This document shows positions 11,397 through 21,704 of a DNA stretch of 64,000 nt, piece by piece (position 1 is the stretch's first letter; every line of letters begins with the position of its first letter). Source of the stretch: Nilaparvata lugens (Eukaryota > Arthropoda > Insecta > Hemiptera > Delphacidae); the NCBI RefSeq assembly GCF_014356525.2, contig NC_052508.1, positions 62,210,047-62,274,046 of the forward strand. Direction: 5' to 3'. The notes below the pieces were generated by a model. That model worked only from the letters and a program-made list of their open reading frames with translations, did not search any database and was not told the DNA's origin. Position numbers and translations under genes: made by a program.

Positions 11397-11930
11397 TTAT
11401 TTGTGCAACTAGTGCGCAAAGTGACAGTTTGCTGCACCGAAAGAAACGTTTACGCCCGAGCCGTAGGCGAGGGCGGAATGGTTTCTTGAGTGCAGCAGAG
11501 GAACTTTGCGCACGTATTTCACATTAAGTTTTTCCTACAGTTACCATTGAATATGAAAAGTGGGTAATTATGGGTAAAATTGCCTGAAATGCATCAAATG
11601 TTTTTCTGTGTAATTTTATTATTGATAAAAACCTTAATCCTAAAATCCTAAAGTCCTCGTTGTCCTTGGTTATAATATATAATGAATAATAATTAGCGCG
11701 TTGTGCTTGGTTGCACCTCTGCTCACTATAGCAGCCACAGCAGTCACTGTTACCAACTTCATTTTGATTTTGCTGCACTGTTGCTCCATATAACCTACTA
11801 AGTATTTTGCGTTGCCATGTTGCAAATCTGGAGTGCAGAAAAATTTTTCCCACACTAGAGCGGAAAAGTGATTCTTTGCGTTCTGTAATCAGTGCAGCAA
11901 TGGCCACTTTCCAAGGTAACTGTAGGAAAT
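11397..11930 (-). repeat. Inverted-repeat element, copy 1
   Basis: It has two parts. From 11409 to 11512 a hairpin pairs GTGCGCAAAG with CTTTGCGCAC. From 11530 to 11928 an interior is bounded by 15-bp inverted ends, TTTCCTACAGTTACC and its complement. A nearly identical copy lies in the opposite orientation at 35029-35563. The minus strand encodes a 127-codon frame (11524-11907) conserved in part in copy 2, but it matches no family I know and is frameshifted in copy 2. I treat it as repeat sequence, not a gene. Confidence 0.8.
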
Positions 11931-12540
11931 AGTATATTTCGCACCTGGAGCAGAAAATGAGATTTTTCCGGCTCGAAATGGGATTTCAAGTACGAGGACT
12001 AGAAAAGATTGAGAGCCGGAAAACCATTTTTGCCCGTGGTGCGAACGCTATTTTTCGCCACACACAAAAATAAACAATATATATATGAGAATAGTTGTTT
12101 ACTAAGCACTTCCGAAAGCAGAAGTGGAAGGTGATAGCTCTAGCAAATCTGAGGTAATCTGAATTTATCAGGAAATTGTCCAAGTATTTTTATTTTTTAT
12201 TCTGATGATGTTCAATTATGTGGGAGGTTGAGTTTATACTTTTTTTTCTTTCAAAATGACAATAAGATGATATTATTATAAATGTTTTAATTATTGGATA
12301 ATGAACACAAATAATGAAAAGTTTTTTGATCAGCTGTTTTTTGATCACCTTTCTTAGTTCCATGTTAGCGGCTGGAAAGGGTACTCTTTCCGGCTTAGGC
12401 CGGAAAGAAACCTGTTCTGACGTCAGACGAGAGTCGTCTGCAAACAATGTCTTTCAGATCTACGTAGGGACTGGAAAACAGCTACTTTCTGTGCAGTGTG
12501 GCGAAAATCCATTTTCGATCAGTTCATATATTTTTCATGG
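11931..12540. repeat. Inverted-repeat-rich sequence adjoining copy 1
   Basis: The tract contains several complementary GCCGGAAA and TTTCCGGC motifs (11968, 12015, 12387, 12400) and GCGAAAAATAGCG-like palindromic ends near 12050 and 12500. It is absent next to the second copy of the neighbouring element. I could not assign it to a known family. Confidence 0.4.
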
Positions 12541-12740
12541 CTTCTTCTTCTTCTTCTTCTTCTTCTTCTTTAGCTACAATCAATCAATTGGTAGGCAGCT
12601 TTCCATCGTTTTCTGTCCAAAGCTGTACTTTTCTATTAATTCCATTATGACACAACGTGAATTCGTTGTGTCTAAATACATGGCCAAGCTAGGAATATCG
12701 TCTGTCCATGGCTTCTGTGCCGGGCACTCTCTTTAATTCA
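12541..12740 (-). pseudogene. LINE C-terminal tail ending in a (GAA)n array
   Basis: On the minus strand a fragment reads ALDRKRWKAAYQLIDCS then stop, closely paralleling the DRKAWRAAANQPYGC end of the LINE at 2003-2327. The stop codon runs straight into about ten GAA triplets (12541-12570 as CTT on plus). Upstream coding is broken by frameshifts. Confidence 0.6.
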
Positions 12741-14990
12741 GGCCTTTTCCCAAGTTATAATAGTAAATTTAATACGCAATAGACTAGAGCCATTATTGTA
12801 AGTGAGTTAGCGAAATAAATTATTTTCTCTCTCTATTATGAACGGCCATGACTTCGAGTTTCCCATGATAGATATTTAAAAATTGTGGCTCCGAGTCGTC
12901 GAGGAATGTAGATTATGGAATTATCTCTAAAACTTAGCCTTCTTGTCGCGACATAAAATGCGATAAGTTGGAAAACAGCAAGCATTGAAATTATAACAAA
13001 CTACCGATTTTGCAGTTACTATTTGGTCCAAGGCTGTAGAAGCCACGCGACGATTGGTCAAATTGATTCCATTCGCCCAATAGGAGACCTGTTTCTAAAT
13101 ACAGTAGTGGGGATTCCCCAGTCGAGAGACCAGATTACGTTCCGGAGGACACTTTGCTAGGAGCACTACGAGAGTAAAGATGTAGTCACTATGTTTCCCC
13201 CTTTTTGGGCAGGTTTATAAGTTTATTTCAGTAGTTAATGTAGGAGCTAGTTTTATTTTTATTAATGTTTAAATTTACTAGTAGTGCCATGTCCTGAAAG
13301 GTTTAATTGTGTTTCTTCATCATGTACGAATAATTGTTTCTTCAAATAACCGCTAAGGTACGTAAAATAAGGTTAAAATATAATTTAGGGAATTTTATTG
13401 ATTGAAACTTCCATAAAGTATTGAATTAATTAAGCTGTTATTTTTCAAGTTAATAATATTGATTGAGAATAATCCTTTTGATTTTATTAGTGATGGAAGA
13501 TACTTATAAATTTTTTTCTACAGAAGTATAGAAAGTTTTCAGTTACGTTACATTTGAGTTATTGTTTCTGGAGATATATTATCGTAGAGTATTGCTGAAA
13601 GTCAGGAAGATAGCCTTTAAATTGGAATGAAACTTTTAAGATTATGTTCATATTGAGTTTATGACATTTTTTAATTTATATTTTTCAGACTCTGTTTTCT
13701 TATGCCATTAAAAGGCTTTCGAATAATTTAGTAAATTTTTATGATAGAAATCTTAATAGACAAAGAAGAAAGTTTTTCTTTTCCAGGAAATTAATGTTAA
13801 TGAATGTTCAAATTTTAATACAATTTAAATTATTTTCTATGTGTCTACTAATTTTATTTAATTAAAGGTAAATCAAATCATAAACTCTGGAATGTTCATT
13901 TTTAATTAAGGTTCTGAGCAGTTTTGGGCGAATGCCCGTTATTTACACTTGGATTGCGTCCTAAAGTTCATAAATAATAAATAAAATAAATGTTGGCTAG
14001 CGCACAAGTTTCCAACAATACTAGCCGAGCTACTATATGAAAAATTATATTTGATTTCGCAAACCAAACGAAAAATATCATATAAGTTAGCATCATTTCA
14101 ATTGAATTATTTGTGAAGAAAGATCCATTAATTCTGATAAAAAGAATCAGTAGTTTAAAGATAAAAATCTATATAAATGAGGATTCAAAGAATGAGAGAA
14201 TTTAATTAATTGTAATCAATAGATAACTCCTGTTTTAGCTTTTGATGAATTGTAGGAAGAGTTAGAAATTAATGCTGTAATACATTTATTTACAGCGGTT
14301 CATGTGTGTCCCCAACCAACTTCTTGTACTACCACCCCTTTGGTTCCGCAACTTTATGTAAAACCGCTTCAAGACACCCGTTCAGACGACAGGTCTAGGG
14401 ACGTAAGAGGACGTCGCCGTCAAGCCAAATTCAACCGGTAAAAGCTCACCGCCAAAAACAAGGTACTGTAACCCCGACGATAAAGCAACGTACAAACCAA
14501 CGAAAGTGCAGTGTAGTGAAACAAAGGTTCATTCGAGAATGTCAATAAAAAGTGGGGATTCAAAATTATTATGAAATGGGTTATATGGTTACTATCGACG
14601 AAATTTGGGTTCAACGGGTTTTTTTTCTTTCTTGAGTAATTTCATGTTGAAATTGATTGGTTATTTTATGACTGATCTTGTTTGGTTTTGTGACGTATTG
14701 CTATCTAAACGGGGATAGTAATGCGCCCCCGAATCAGACGAAGAATGTCACCAAAGTAACATGAAATTGTTGTTTCTGTTGTTCGATTTTAGTTGCCAAT
14801 GTTTATTGAAGCTGTTTGTATTTTTCTATTATTTCAAATTGTAGTGTTTTTCTATAGTATAAACCTATTAAATCAGGCATGGCAAGATTAATTGAAGTTT
14901 TCTTGACTCTAGCCCGTTCACCTGCATGAATTAGGTATAGACTCAGGTATTTTCTAGATGTGTCGGCCTATTTCTAAATTCTAAATTTTA
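12741..14990. other. 2.2 kb without a recognised gene
   Basis: The stretch is mostly AT-rich, with two islands of more balanced composition (about 13010-13200 and 14290-14500). The first contains GGGGATTCCCC and both have unique-looking sequence, but neither has an open frame of note. They could be solo LTR or other transposon remnants. No terminal repeats were found to support that. Confidence 0.4.
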
Positions 14991-15693
14991 TTCAAAATTG
15001 TCTTCTTTATCATCTTTAAAAAAGTGCAGGCACACACTTCTATTTGCTGCATATTTAGAAACATTAAGCTTAGGAATATTCCCTACATTAGAACGTTCAA
15101 TTTTCTTCTCATACTCAATGATTTACAAAGAAAATTATGTATCTTTGTATTCATCTTGTAAAGTTGTATTCGTCAAATACTTCAATTTTGCCACTTCTTC
15201 CTTCTTCAATCTCTACATTTCTTCTTCTCCTTCTCAAACATCCTTTATTCAACTTCTGTATCTATTCTAAAACTCTGGATGCTCAAGAATAGTGAATGAC
15301 ACAAGAAATGGGATGAAGATGAGGTGTTGATGATGGGAAAGAAGAAGAAACCGATGAAGGAGAAGAGGAGGAAGAAGAAAACGATGAAGTAGAAGAGGAC
15401 GAAGATCAAAAATTGAAAGAAAAAGAAAAGGAAGATGAAGAGAATGTAGAAGAAGAAAGAAAAAGTATCGGGATGATACGATAACTGTAAAATGGTTCAA
15501 TGATTGGATGGGATGGTCTGTGCATTGAAAAGCAGTAGCATTGTCCCCTGGCATTGGCTTTCAAATTAGAAGCGATGGAATGTGAGCTATGAACGAGTAA
15601 ACACTTGACATAATATCAAAGTCATCATCATGAGTCATACATGATCACATTCTTAAAGATGTTCTCTTGAAGAAGACTGGATAGTGTATAGTG
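14991..15693. other. No gene; pyrimidine then purine tracts
   Basis: A TTC-rich segment (about 15195-15265) is followed by a GAA-rich one (about 15310-15465). Open frames in both are low complexity. Confidence 0.5.
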
Positions 15694-15912
15694 TATAGTG
15701 AGGTCCACGTTATAATGACAGTATTTGATCAACTTTGGTTTTGTTATCCTTGTCTATTATTCGACAAAGCCGGTGGTACTATCCTTTTCTAGGTCCACAA
15801 CGATGCCAATTATGTTTTTTACAGTGTAGAAATATAATTAATTAATGCAGAGAATCGGCATCGCTATTCTTCTATCTTTATCCACTGCCATTATAACGTG
15901 GTCCTCACTATA
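15694..15912. mobile_element. MITE, 219 bp, flanked by TATA ends
   Basis: The left end TATAGTGAGGTCCACGTTAT is matched at the right by ATAACGTGGTCCTCACTATA in reverse complement, a terminal inverted repeat of about 28 bp with two mismatches. The interior is non-coding. The outer TA suits a Tc1/mariner-type target, which is inference. A related decayed piece lies at 35745-35835. Confidence 0.8.
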
Positions 15913-15937
15913 GTGACTGGATAGCTTATTGCACCAT

Positions 15938-15964
15938 TTTTATTTATTTATTTATTTATTTATT
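15938..15964. repeat. (TTTA)n microsatellite
   Basis: A short TTTA run. It may be the tail of an old retroelement, but no element body was recognised beside it. Confidence 0.8.
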
Positions 15965-16915
15965 AGAACAGTCACAAACACGATATTTGGAAAGAGAAAC
16001 AGGCAATTGCCCAAAACTTCTTCAATTCCTTGATTTTGGCACATAAATAGTCCAAAGTGAGGTTAAGTTTAAAATTTCTGTTTTCACCAAAGATTAACAC
16101 TCAGAGAATACGTATTCGAGATATGACTAATTGAATAATTTAGTGGACTCTTTGAATATTTTAGCTGAAGTCTACTACAGTACCAGTATAGGAATAATTC
16201 ATTAATTTTAAGATACACAATCATTTATTAGAATAATTGGGGGAGGACCAAAAGGGCTCAGCCCAAAAATGTTCTCAGCCCTTCCCCGAATCTCGATTCA
16301 TATACTAGTCAAAAAGAAGGTTATGTTTTCCACTTTATAGAATTTGTACCAAATTTACTGAGTAAATACTTATGAACAAGAAATTTCGAATTTGAAAGTT
16401 TGAAAACCAAATTAAATAACAAACTTACTCACACTGAATAGGTACTTGAAACTGTAAAATGTTGACAAATCTGAATAATAGTTACAGAATTAGCATTTCC
16501 ACCTTAAAAAATGGATTTGTTCATGATAAATGTGTTGATAATATATCAAATCTAACCAGGAAAATTTTGTCTAAAATCAATTTACCATCAATTTCAAGAT
16601 CGTCTGATTCCTGTTTCATAGCACTCTCTAAATCAAGGAAGCTCTACAAGAAACCAAGCAAAAAAACATTGAGCGGATGTTTACTCTGGGCGTATACGTT
16701 TTGAGTCAACTCAATACCAGGGAATATGTATACTATTAGTATCGATACTAGAGAATGTAGATTAGTTATATAAATTACCCAAAAGACCCACCTCATATGG
16801 GTTTCATCTCAGAACCTTGAAAATATATCGAAAACTCGGAAAACTGCTATAGAATCGCCATTTTTGAACCTTATTACTCGAAAGCATAAACCTGGAATAA
16901 AGTCCACTCTAGTAG
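15965..16915. other. No gene seen
   Basis: AT-rich sequence with a short 81-codon plus frame near 16459-16704 that resembles no family I know. The block lies outside the Polinton and its GC-rich flank. Confidence 0.4.
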
Positions 16916-16919
16916 TGGG

Positions 16920-17340
16920 GTTTTGAGAGAGCTGCCTATCCAATAGAAATCGAGGGGTGTGGCCTCCCCCCTCCACCCCCCCAGCCACAGTCGGCCATTT
17001 TGGCCCCGCCCCCAGCCAATAGGAATCAAGGGGCGTGGCCACGCCCCCCTCCACCCCCCCTGCCCTAGTCAGCCATTTTGCTCCACCCCCCCAGCCCCAG
17101 TCGGCCATTTTGTCCCCGCCCCCAGCCAATAGGAAGCAAGGGGCGTGTTCAAAATGGTGTTGTGCCCCCACCACCCCAACCAATAGGAAGAGGCCATTGT
17201 AGCAGGTGTCCATCTCCCCTACCCAGCATGGGTGTGTTCAAAATGGCGTCCCCCTTCCCTAGTGCCCCCACCACCCCAACCAATAGGAAGTGTAGCAGGT
17301 GTCCCCAACGGTTCCCCAGCGGCGGCGGCGGCCATCTTTG
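16920..17340. promoter_or_regulatory. GC-rich block with repeated CCAAT, GC-box and GCCATTTT motifs
   Basis: The block stands out sharply from the AT-rich surroundings. CCAAT occurs at about 16940, 17016, 17126, 17180 and 17280, mostly as CCAATAGGAA. CCCCGCCCCC occurs twice (about 17004 and 17114), GGGGCGTG twice, and CCATTTT or its complement AAAATGG at least five times. Two imperfect direct repeats of the order GGCCATTTT, CCCGCCCCC, AGCCAATAGGAA and GGGGCGTG start near 16993 and 17103. These resemble binding sites for NF-Y, Sp1/KLF and YY1/Pho factors. Binding is not shown. The block ends about 60 bp before the last Polinton gene. Confidence 0.55.
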
Positions 17341-17344
17341 TTGT

Positions 17345-17387
17345 AGCAGGTGTTAACTGACATCTGCTGCCCCAGTTAACACCTGCT
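17345..17387. repeat. Perfect 15-bp hairpin beside the Polinton
   Basis: AGCAGGTGTTAACTG at 17345-17359 is followed, after 13 bases, by its exact reverse complement at 17373-17387. The half-motif TGTAGCAGGTGT also occurs at about 17198 and 17291 in the GC-rich block, so the arm is part of a repeated motif. An ATTTGCAT octamer follows at about 17390-17397. Confidence 0.85.
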
Positions 17388-17448
17388 TAATTTGCATATT
17401 AAAAATATCCCCACATTTAAAATCTTTAAAATCTCTCAAACTACACTA

Positions 17449-18868
17449 CTAATCTATTTCCCAGTCATATTTTTTTCTTTTTTTTCCTGCATCACTTGGT
17501 CGCCTATCACTGAACATTCTTTTCAAAAACAACTCTTGCACCTGATCAGAATTCAAATTATGTTGTACAGCTTCACTCATGTCAAAGATGTACCTCTTTT
17601 TTACATATTGTGCAATCAAATAGTATGAAAAGTTGAACAACTGTTCATTTAAATATTTCTGAAAATCTTCACCTTTCATAATCATCTGCATAATGTCATC
17701 TTTTAGCTTTTGGTGAGAAGCTGAATTTTTTTCATCAAGTTTCTTTTGCACCTCAGCCAACATAATATTGAATGTTGATTCTAGATTAACTACTTTCAAA
17801 TTATAATCTTGCCTGTTAATAAAGTTAAGTTTATTTTGTGCAATTAGATTGTCTTTTAATTCTTTCAATTTAGTTTCTAGCAAATCTGTATCAACATGTT
17901 TTAAACAATTGTTTTTACTTTGTTGTTCACATAATGTCTTCAATCGTCTGATTCTGATCAAACAACGATCTACTAACATACTTTAGCTCAATATCATCAC
18001 TAATTGATTTAGACAATGTTTTCAATTGTGAATCGAAATACTGTTTTTGTTGTGCTATCTCCTTCAATATATCAGACATTGAATGCAATTTACTTTCAAA
18101 CACTTTTTTAGTAATTAAATCAGACTGTAGTTTTTGGAATATACTAGTTGATATTGCAAGTAATTGCTGTCTAAATATTTCCTATCTACTAAATCAGATG
18201 ATTCAGATTGCAATTTAGTGAATATATTTGTTGATATTTCAAGCAATTACTGTCCAAGTATTCTTTGTTAACTAGCGGTGATGATTGATCAGTCTGTAGT
18301 TTTTGTATTATACTAGTTGAAACTTCCTTTAATTTACTATCCAAGTATTCTCTGTTAACTAGCGACGGCGACCACAATGGATCAGACTGTAGTTTAGTGA
18401 ATATATTTGATGATATTTCAAGCAATTTACTGTCCAAGTATTCTCTGTTAACTAGCGGTGACAATGGATCAGACTGAAGTTTATTGAATATATTTGATGA
18501 TATTTCAAGCAATTTACTGTCCAAGTATTCTCTGTTAACTAGCGGTGACAATGGATCAGACTGAAGTTTATTGAATATATTTGATGATATTCAAGCAATT
18601 TACTGTCCAAGTATTCTCTGTTAACTAGCGGTGACAATGGATCAGACTGAAGTCTATTGAATATATTTGATGATAATTCAAGTAGTTTACTGTCTAAATA
18701 TTCTCTACTTGCTGTCACTAATGATGATGATGATGATGATGCTGCTGCTGATGATTCACAACCACTGTTTAAAACTAATGGTGCTGTTGTATTAAACACA
18801 TGATGTGTCCTACCAAATCGATCTATTGTACTACTCACTGCAGTGGTGGCGGCGCTACTGCCCGACAT
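17449..18868 (-). pseudogene. Polinton coiled-coil protein with 29-residue repeats, frame-broken
   Basis: The gene starts at an ATG at 18868 (MSGSSAATTA), followed by a Ser/Ala-rich stretch. About seven tandem units of 29 residues (87 bp) then lie between about 18105 and 18715, with consensus REYLDSKLLEISSNIF plus KLQSDP. Heptad-like spacing suggests a rod or fibre. The rest (to 17449) is Lys/Glu/Gln-rich, probably coiled coil, and ends in a basic tail (DAGKKRKKYDWEID). Single missing T residues near 18590 and 18246, each in a run that is TTT in sister units, break the frame, and a third break lies at about 17940-18190. No enzyme motif is seen. A virion-fibre or scaffold role is possible but unproven. 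Confidence 0.6.
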
Positions 18869-18897
18869 CTCTATTCTTGTCAAGTGTTAAACACATA

Positions 18898-19947
18898 CTA
18901 ACGACTAAAAGCAGCAACATTGCCACCTAATATAATACCACTTTCTTTCAGTTCTTCAATAATAGAAGCTATTTCAACTGAATGCGATCTATTTCCTGCC
19001 TGCTGTGATGAAAGCAGAATATCTAATCTGTCTATCAGTTCATTTGGATTATCCCAGTAGACATACTGTCGACTAGTAGATTCATTTCTTATAAAACCCA
19101 TACCACTAACAGCTGCCGCTGCCGCTGCATCATCAATCCTAGATCTTTTTCTTTTCCTACTACTACTCGATGGAAATAAAGATTGAATAATTTGTGATTT
19201 ATAGCCTGTATTTCTCTTTACATAACCGCGTCTATCTAAATGAGCAGCGGTAAGCTGCAATATATTACGATATTTTCTTAAATCACGTTCTGTGTACAGT
19301 TTCTGGTCAGGCTGTTTTTTAAATAGAAGTTCACACAAACCAACTGTTAAACGATACTTATTATTATTGTCGATAATTAAATAACCATTGGCAATACTAA
19401 TATCCTTTACACCCATATAGTATTCATTTACTTTACTATCATAACATATACCATAAGATATACAATTATTCATTTTTTCATTATGAAATTCACGTATATA
19501 CTCATCAATAAAATCCACTGTTATTGTTGTTTTATTCAAAATATCACTTACATTAGATCTATTCAAACCCTCATCCACATCCATTTCCTTGGCCGTATCT
19601 TTCTCCTCCTCCTCCTCTCCTCCTCCTCCTCCTCCTCCTCCTCCTCCTCCTCCTCTCTCATCATCCTCTGATTCTTCTTTAAGTCTGCTGCTGCTACTAG
19701 TGTGTGCATGTTGTACAAGTGTATCTTTCAATTGTTTTAGTGGATTGATAATTGGTTCTAATGATTTTTGTCTAATCGAATCATTTTCCCTAATCATACT
19801 AGTTAATGATCTATGTTTATTAATAATTGACTTACGCAAACCTTTTATCCTGTCAATTACTTTACTAGTATGACGATGATCGCGTTGCACTAGTCCTCGC
19901 CGGCGCCCTCCTCTTTGTTTTTTTCTTTTCAATTTAATTTTACGCAT
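18898..19947 (-). CDS. Polinton basic protein, conserved C-terminal domain (DUF8207-like)
   Basis: This is a 349-residue intact frame starting at ATG. Residues 1-60 are very basic (KLKRKKQRGGRRRG), as in a nucleic-acid-binding or core protein. A Gly run and acidic segment follow at about 90-120, encoded by a TCC repeat on the plus strand. Residues about 140-240 form a globular part with YYMGVKDISIANGYLIID. The end carries YVYWDNPNELIDRLDILL followed by an SQQAGN segment and EIASIIEELKESGII. That C-terminal pattern recurs in arthropod Polinton proteins, as I recall it, and I believe it is catalogued as DUF8207. The function is unknown. It lies 75 bp after the ATPase gene. Confidence 0.75.
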   Translation of the reverse strand: MRKIKLKRKKQRGGRRRGLVQRDHRHTSKVIDRIKGLRKSIINKHRSLTSMIRENDSIRQKSLEPIINPLKQLKDTLVQHAHTSSSSRLKEESEDDERGGGGGGGGGGGGEEEEEKDTAKEMDVDEGLNRSNVSDILNKTTITVDFIDEYIREFHNEKMNNCISYGICYDSKVNEYYMGVKDISIANGYLIIDNNNKYRLTVGLCELLFKKQPDQKLYTERDLRKYRNILQLTAAHLDRRGYVKRNTGYKSQIIQSLFPSSSSRKRKRSRIDDAAAAAAVSGMGFIRNESTSRQYVYWDNPNELIDRLDILLSSQQAGNRSHSVEIASIIEELKESGIILGGNVAAFSR

Positions 19948-20022
19948 ATTGCTAGTAGTAGAATGATAATTAGTTCTTTCACCTACACTGGCTCAACAAC
20001 AAATGATGAGAATTGACACATG

Positions 20023-20757
20023 TCAATTGGTGGTGCTATACACACTTGGATCAATATACTTACCAAGACAATTACGATATTTACCAGCATCTGGTTTACA
20101 CTCAGTGAAAATTGAAATAAAACTATGATTTCCGCCGCTTTGCCATACATGTGAACATAGATTTCTGAATGCAACAAATGTCATATCAGTTCCGACAAAA
20201 TCCCTATATATTAATTTTAAATTGTGCATATCCATTTTAAAAATAATCAGCATATTTGCATTGTCTCTGATATGATGTTTTGAAATTGCTCCATAGCTTT
20301 GAATTAAGTACACACAATCTATGCTTTTGTGTCTGCCCATTGTGAAAAAATTACGTATTTGCGGCACACGTGTAACATTCAAATCGTCAAAAATTATCAG
20401 TGAATGAGTGTCGATATCATTCGGTTGCGGTATGCATTCAATATTGTCAGATTTATAGTAGTTTACACACTTGAGTTTTGAAAAAACAATGTCCAATAGT
20501 TTATATTTTTCCTGATACAAAGACTTACTGAACAAGTATAGGTTTTTGAATTTTAATCCATTTTTATCGAATATTAAATTCAGCAGTACATTTGTCTTTC
20601 CACAATTTGATGCACCGCAAATTAGAATTCTAGCTGAACTTGGCAAAAACTCACCATGCTTTTTTCTATCTAGACAATTTTTGCCGCCCACTTGTTTTGT
20701 ATCTACAATTAGATTATCAAAGTTAACTATTGCTATTGACTCTTTTGCTGTCGTCAT
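20023..20757 (-). CDS. Polinton packaging ATPase (A32/FtsK-HerA type)
   Basis: The frame is 244 residues long, intact, and starts with ATG. The Walker A motif GASNCGKT lies at residues 48-55 and Walker B SLIIFDD at 119-125, followed by a conserved Gln in LIQSYG at 151-156. This architecture matches the genome-packaging ATPases shared by Polintons, virophages, adeno-like and poxvirus-type viruses, which pump DNA into a preformed capsid. Length is normal for the family. An intact ATPase with no capsid genes nearby is notable. The gene lies between the acidic 145-residue protein and the basic protein, and no frame break was found. Confidence 0.92.
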   Translation of the reverse strand: MTTAKESIAIVNFDNLIVDTKQVGGKNCLDRKKHGEFLPSSARILICGASNCGKTNVLLNLIFDKNGLKFKNLYLFSKSLYQEKYKLLDIVFSKLKCVNYYKSDNIECIPQPNDIDTHSLIIFDDLNVTRVPQIRNFFTMGRHKSIDCVYLIQSYGAISKHHIRDNANMLIIFKMDMHNLKLIYRDFVGTDMTFVAFRNLCSHVWQSGGNHSFISIFTECKPDAGKYRNCLGKYIDPSVYSTTN

Positions 20758-21228
20758 AATAATAACTCTTGCTGCGCGCGCGCTTGCTGTTTACACATGC
20801 GTGTCTACAGTTCAACTATGCTGTTAACATCGCTACATGCGATGTGTGTGGTGTGTGTGTGGTGTGTGTGTGTGTGTGTGTGTGTATACTACAAGCGGTT
20901 TATGAATGAAGAAAACACGCACATACAATGTTCACAGTTTATTAAAAATACTAGATACATACAAATTTAGCAGCAGCAGCAGCAGCTAAAACAAGCGTAT
21001 CTTACAAAGTTGACAAAAAGTTGAAAATACATACATTAGTTGACAGCTGCATACATAAAAGGTGAAAATATACATACAAAGTTGACAGCAGCAGCTGCTG
21101 CAGTAAGGTAAGTGGCGACAAATCTAGTGATAATACATACATACAAAGTTGACAGTGTTAATATTATAAAAATTATTACAAAGCGTGTGTCTTTCACATA
21201 ATACAGTATAGCACCAGCGTCGCACGCA
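20758..21228. other. Polinton intergenic spacer with microsatellites
   Basis: It contains a TG microsatellite (about 20841-20886), AGC runs (about 20970-20985 and 21085-21100), and at least three copies of ACATACAAAGTTGACAG or close variants. It is the longest non-coding gap inside the element. A promoter here for the downstream ATPase gene would be plausible, but no motif proves it. Confidence 0.6.
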
Positions 21229-21666
21229 TTAATTAAGATTAGCCATTGACATGCAATAATCTAAAATATAAATTAATATCTTTTCTTTCTTCTTATCATC
21301 ATCATCTTCATCGGCTACATTAAAGTCTATTGATTTAATTTGCGAGTAAAGTATGTTTAGTTGCATAGAAAATTGAGCACAAATACAAGTATCTACTACA
21401 TCAAATACGCTGCTTGCATCTTTTAAATTTTTATATGAACATATACCTAAATGAAACCTACTATCATCATCATCATCATCATCAACAACATTGCTGAAAA
21501 ATGTTTTTTTACATAAGCCAACTAGAAAGCATTTTTCAATATCAACACGTTTTACACACATCGCTTTAAGCGTACACAAAAGATCAATTAATCTTTTAAT
21601 AATACTACACGCATCGTTACCATTCAGCAAATAGAACAACAGTGGCGCATCCATAGCCATTGACAT
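21229..21666 (-). CDS. Polinton acidic protein of unknown function
   Basis: This is a 145-residue frame starting with ATG, 38 bp after the integrase stop. It is Cys-rich for its size (about ten Cys) and contains an Asp run at about 62-68 and DEDDDDKKKE near 122-131. The Asp runs come from ATC trinucleotide repeats on the plus strand. I recognise no domain. Its position between integrase and ATPase and shared strand argue that it is a real element gene. Confidence 0.6.
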   Translation of the reverse strand: MSMAMDAPLLFYLLNGNDACSIIKRLIDLLCTLKAMCVKRVDIEKCFLVGLCKKTFFSNVVDDDDDDDSRFHLGICSYKNLKDASSVFDVVDTCICAQFSMQLNILYSQIKSIDFNVADEDDDDKKKEKILIYILDYCMSMANLN

Positions 21667-21704
21667 TATGTTTATATCATATCTGAAACAATATGTAAAT
21701 AAAT

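Noticed and set aside
11524..11907. 127-codon minus frame as a host gene
   Set aside because: It lies inside a repeat present in a second copy where the frame is shifted, and no family or splice support is seen.
12741..14990. Solo LTR or LTR retrotransposon
   Set aside because: GC-balanced islands look transposon-like, but I found no matching terminal repeats, primer site or gag/pol sequence.
16809..17356. Pro/Gly-rich frames on both strands of the GC-rich block
   Set aside because: Composition follows the C-runs and repeated motifs, and frames overlap on both strands. A regulatory or terminal block explains it better.
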